The position numbers were made by a program, and so were the translations under genes. This document shows positions 5,956-6,970 of a stretch of 6,970 nucleotides of DNA, one piece after another (the stretch's first letter is position 1; each line of letters begins with the position of its first letter). Source of the DNA: Candidatus Woesearchaeota archaeon (GTDB lineage: Archaea; Nanobdellota; Nanobdellia; Woesearchaeales; JACQNA01); the NCBI GenBank assembly GCA_016203335.1, contig JACQNA010000003.1:1-6970 (forward strand). The letters are read 5' to 3'. Under the pieces are notes generated by a model. It was not told the DNA's origin. It ran no database searches and saw nothing but the letters and a program-made list of their open reading frames with translations.

Positions 5956-6410
5956 ACAACCTCCATATCCTCAACAGCAGGGAGCGCAGCCAGCTGTTTG
6001 CCCTCCTCAGGCAGCAGTTTGGCTTCACCGGATCCCTTGATTATGTCTTTCTGCAGCATCAGGACGGCAATATCTTTATCTCCAACCGGTCGCTCTTTGA
6101 CCTTGATTTTAGCGCACTCCGGGTGAACAGCATCGGGCTCTACTTCGGCGAGCTGAAGCCGGACGGGCTGCGCCTGAGCATCGAGGGGAGCCAGATCATT
6201 GGGCCGGGGGCAACGAAAAACATCATTACTCTACCCGACGCCCAGAAAGAGCTCTGGATGAAAGGAGAAAGCATCACCTATGATAAAAAAGAAACAGGTT
6301 TTGTATTAGTACAACATATGTCTGACTTTCTCGGCAGCGGAAAGCTGGTACAGGGCAAGCTGCTCAACTATGTGCCGAAGGCGCGGCGCCTCCATGAGGT
6401 AAATGCGTGA
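5952..6410 (+). CDS. Stand-alone pre-PUA/PUA RNA-binding protein, RsmF/NOL1 C-terminal type
   Basis: A 152-residue protein resembling the C-terminal part of the RsmF/NOL1/NOP2 family of RNA cytosine-5 methyltransferases, without the methyltransferase domain. The N-terminal half contains LNSRERSQLFALLRQQFG and LDYVFLQ, typical of the pre-PUA region. The central part has LRVNSIGLYFGEL and LRLSIEGSQIIGPGATKNII. The PUA-like end has ELWMKGESI, GFVLVQHMSDFLGSGKL and KLLNYVPKARRL, matching the [WY]-x-[RK]-G-E, G[FW]-x-LV, LG-x-GK and LxNxxPK pattern. Such stand-alone proteins occur in archaea and probably bind tRNA or rRNA, perhaps helping a separate modification enzyme (family knowledge; the exact role is not shown). 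Its ATG overlaps the stop of the synthetase-like gene. Its 3' end overlaps a convergent methyltransferase gene. Confidence 0.78.
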   Translation: MNNLHILNSRERSQLFALLRQQFGFTGSLDYVFLQHQDGNIFISNRSLFDLDFSALRVNSIGLYFGELKPDGLRLSIEGSQIIGPGATKNIITLPDAQKELWMKGESITYDKKETGFVLVQHMSDFLGSGKLVQGKLLNYVPKARRLHEVNA

Positions 6411-6970
6411 TGATGGTATAATAGCCAAATGCGCGTGTCGGCCCTTCCACACGGCGGACTGCTGATATCTGCAAACCAACCTCTGCAACATCTTCAGAGT
6501 ACATTTCTGCAACATACTTTCCTCCCAAAAGTACCAATCGGGCAGATGCTTTTCCTTCCCCTGCAAACCTCTGAAAGAATGGCACAATAGATAGGGAGTT
6601 GATGCTATGAAACAGGAGATCCATCTCGCTGAGGCCTGCACCTAATCGCTGATAAGACGCACCATCATTAAAATCGCCGTGCGCCACTACAAAGCGTCGT
6701 GGTATCACAAATCTCTCAACGAGATCATCTGCTGCTTTCTGCGCTATGCTGACCAGGCTTTCATCCATCTCAATGCCGTATGCCTGCATACCGAACAGCG
6801 ATGCCACTGCCAATCCCCGCCCGTCACCTGACCCTGCATCGAGAAAATATTTCCCATTCAAACTGCTGATGTCTCTACTGCTGCCTCTCCCCAGCGAAAC
6901 GCTCTCTATTATGATATCTAAGAACGTCTGTACATGGCTCGGAGAGAATATTCCCTGGCATTCCCTATAC
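6364..6970 (-). CDS. Class I SAM-dependent methyltransferase, 5' end beyond the window
   Basis: The reading frame is open from the right edge to a TGA at 6366-6364, giving 202 codons. The Rossmann SAM-binding motif I is FLDAGSGDGRG, followed by AYGIEMDESL, whose acidic residue should bind the SAM ribose. HGDFND and MDLLFHSINS fit the later core strands. A segment before motif I, QGIFSPSHVQTFLDII, resembles the xFxPS...V..hL lead-in of class I methyltransferases that start DxGSGDGR, some of them Dot1-like. A TTG at 6861-6859 could be read as a start, but the conserved-looking upstream segment shows the gene is longer and truncated here. The last 15 or so codons run into the end of the PUA gene on the other strand. 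The substrate cannot be told; a link to RNA modification through its neighbour is speculative. Confidence 0.8.
   Translation of the reverse strand, partial: YRECQGIFSPSHVQTFLDIIIESVSLGRGSSRDISSLNGKYFLDAGSGDGRGLAVASLFGMQAYGIEMDESLVSIAQKAADDLVERFVIPRRFVVAHGDFNDGASYQRLGAGLSEMDLLFHSINSLSIVPFFQRFAGEGKASARLVLLGGKYVAEMYSEDVAEVGLQISAVRRVEGPTRAFGYYTIITHLPHGGAAPSAHS

Noticed and set aside
1..6970. CRISPR arrays, tRNA or rRNA genes, insertion sequences
   Set aside because: No regularly spaced repeats, no cloverleaf-like sequence, and no transposase or terminal repeats were seen on either strand.

Overview
The window reads as a piece of an archaeal chromosome of roughly balanced base composition. Three things point to Archaea. 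Box-like TATA elements with a purine-rich upstream BRE sit about 23-25 bases before the start codons of the first gene of the sugar operon and of a small gene, which implies leaderless transcripts. Transketolase is split into separate N- and C-terminal subunit genes, as in archaea. A stand-alone pre-PUA/PUA protein resembles the C-terminal part of RsmF/NOL1-type RNA methyltransferases, also an archaeal arrangement. A DPANN lineage such as Woesearchaeota is my best guess, but this is inference from gene style and not a measured placement.

Region 1 (about 56-2990) is a tight four-gene operon for the non-oxidative pentose phosphate pathway: ribose-5-phosphate isomerase B, a divergent ribulose-5-phosphate 3-epimerase, and transketolase N and C subunits. 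Every internal junction is a 4-base ATGA overlap. One TATA box drives it and a T-rich stretch follows it. Together these enzymes interconvert ribulose-5-P, ribose-5-P and xylulose-5-P and exchange C2 units with glycolytic sugars. No transaldolase is present in the window. The first 90 bases may hold the end or start of another gene, open at the window edge.

Region 2 (about 2990-3300) holds a perfect 6-bp inverted repeat, a textbook archaeal promoter and a 75-residue helical protein of unknown function.

Region 3 (3308-6410) is a run of three genes joined by ATGA overlaps. The first two look like the two halves of a RelA/SpoT (RSH) enzyme carried on separate genes: an HD-hydrolase-like protein followed by a divergent synthetase-like protein. 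In the second the usual catalytic Glu of the ExQ motif appears to be Ser. The third gene is the PUA-domain protein. This split, divergent RSH-like pair in an archaeal setting is the most interesting item.

Region 4 (6364-6970, minus strand) is a class I SAM-dependent methyltransferase, open at the right edge, whose 3' end overlaps the PUA gene convergently by 47 bases.
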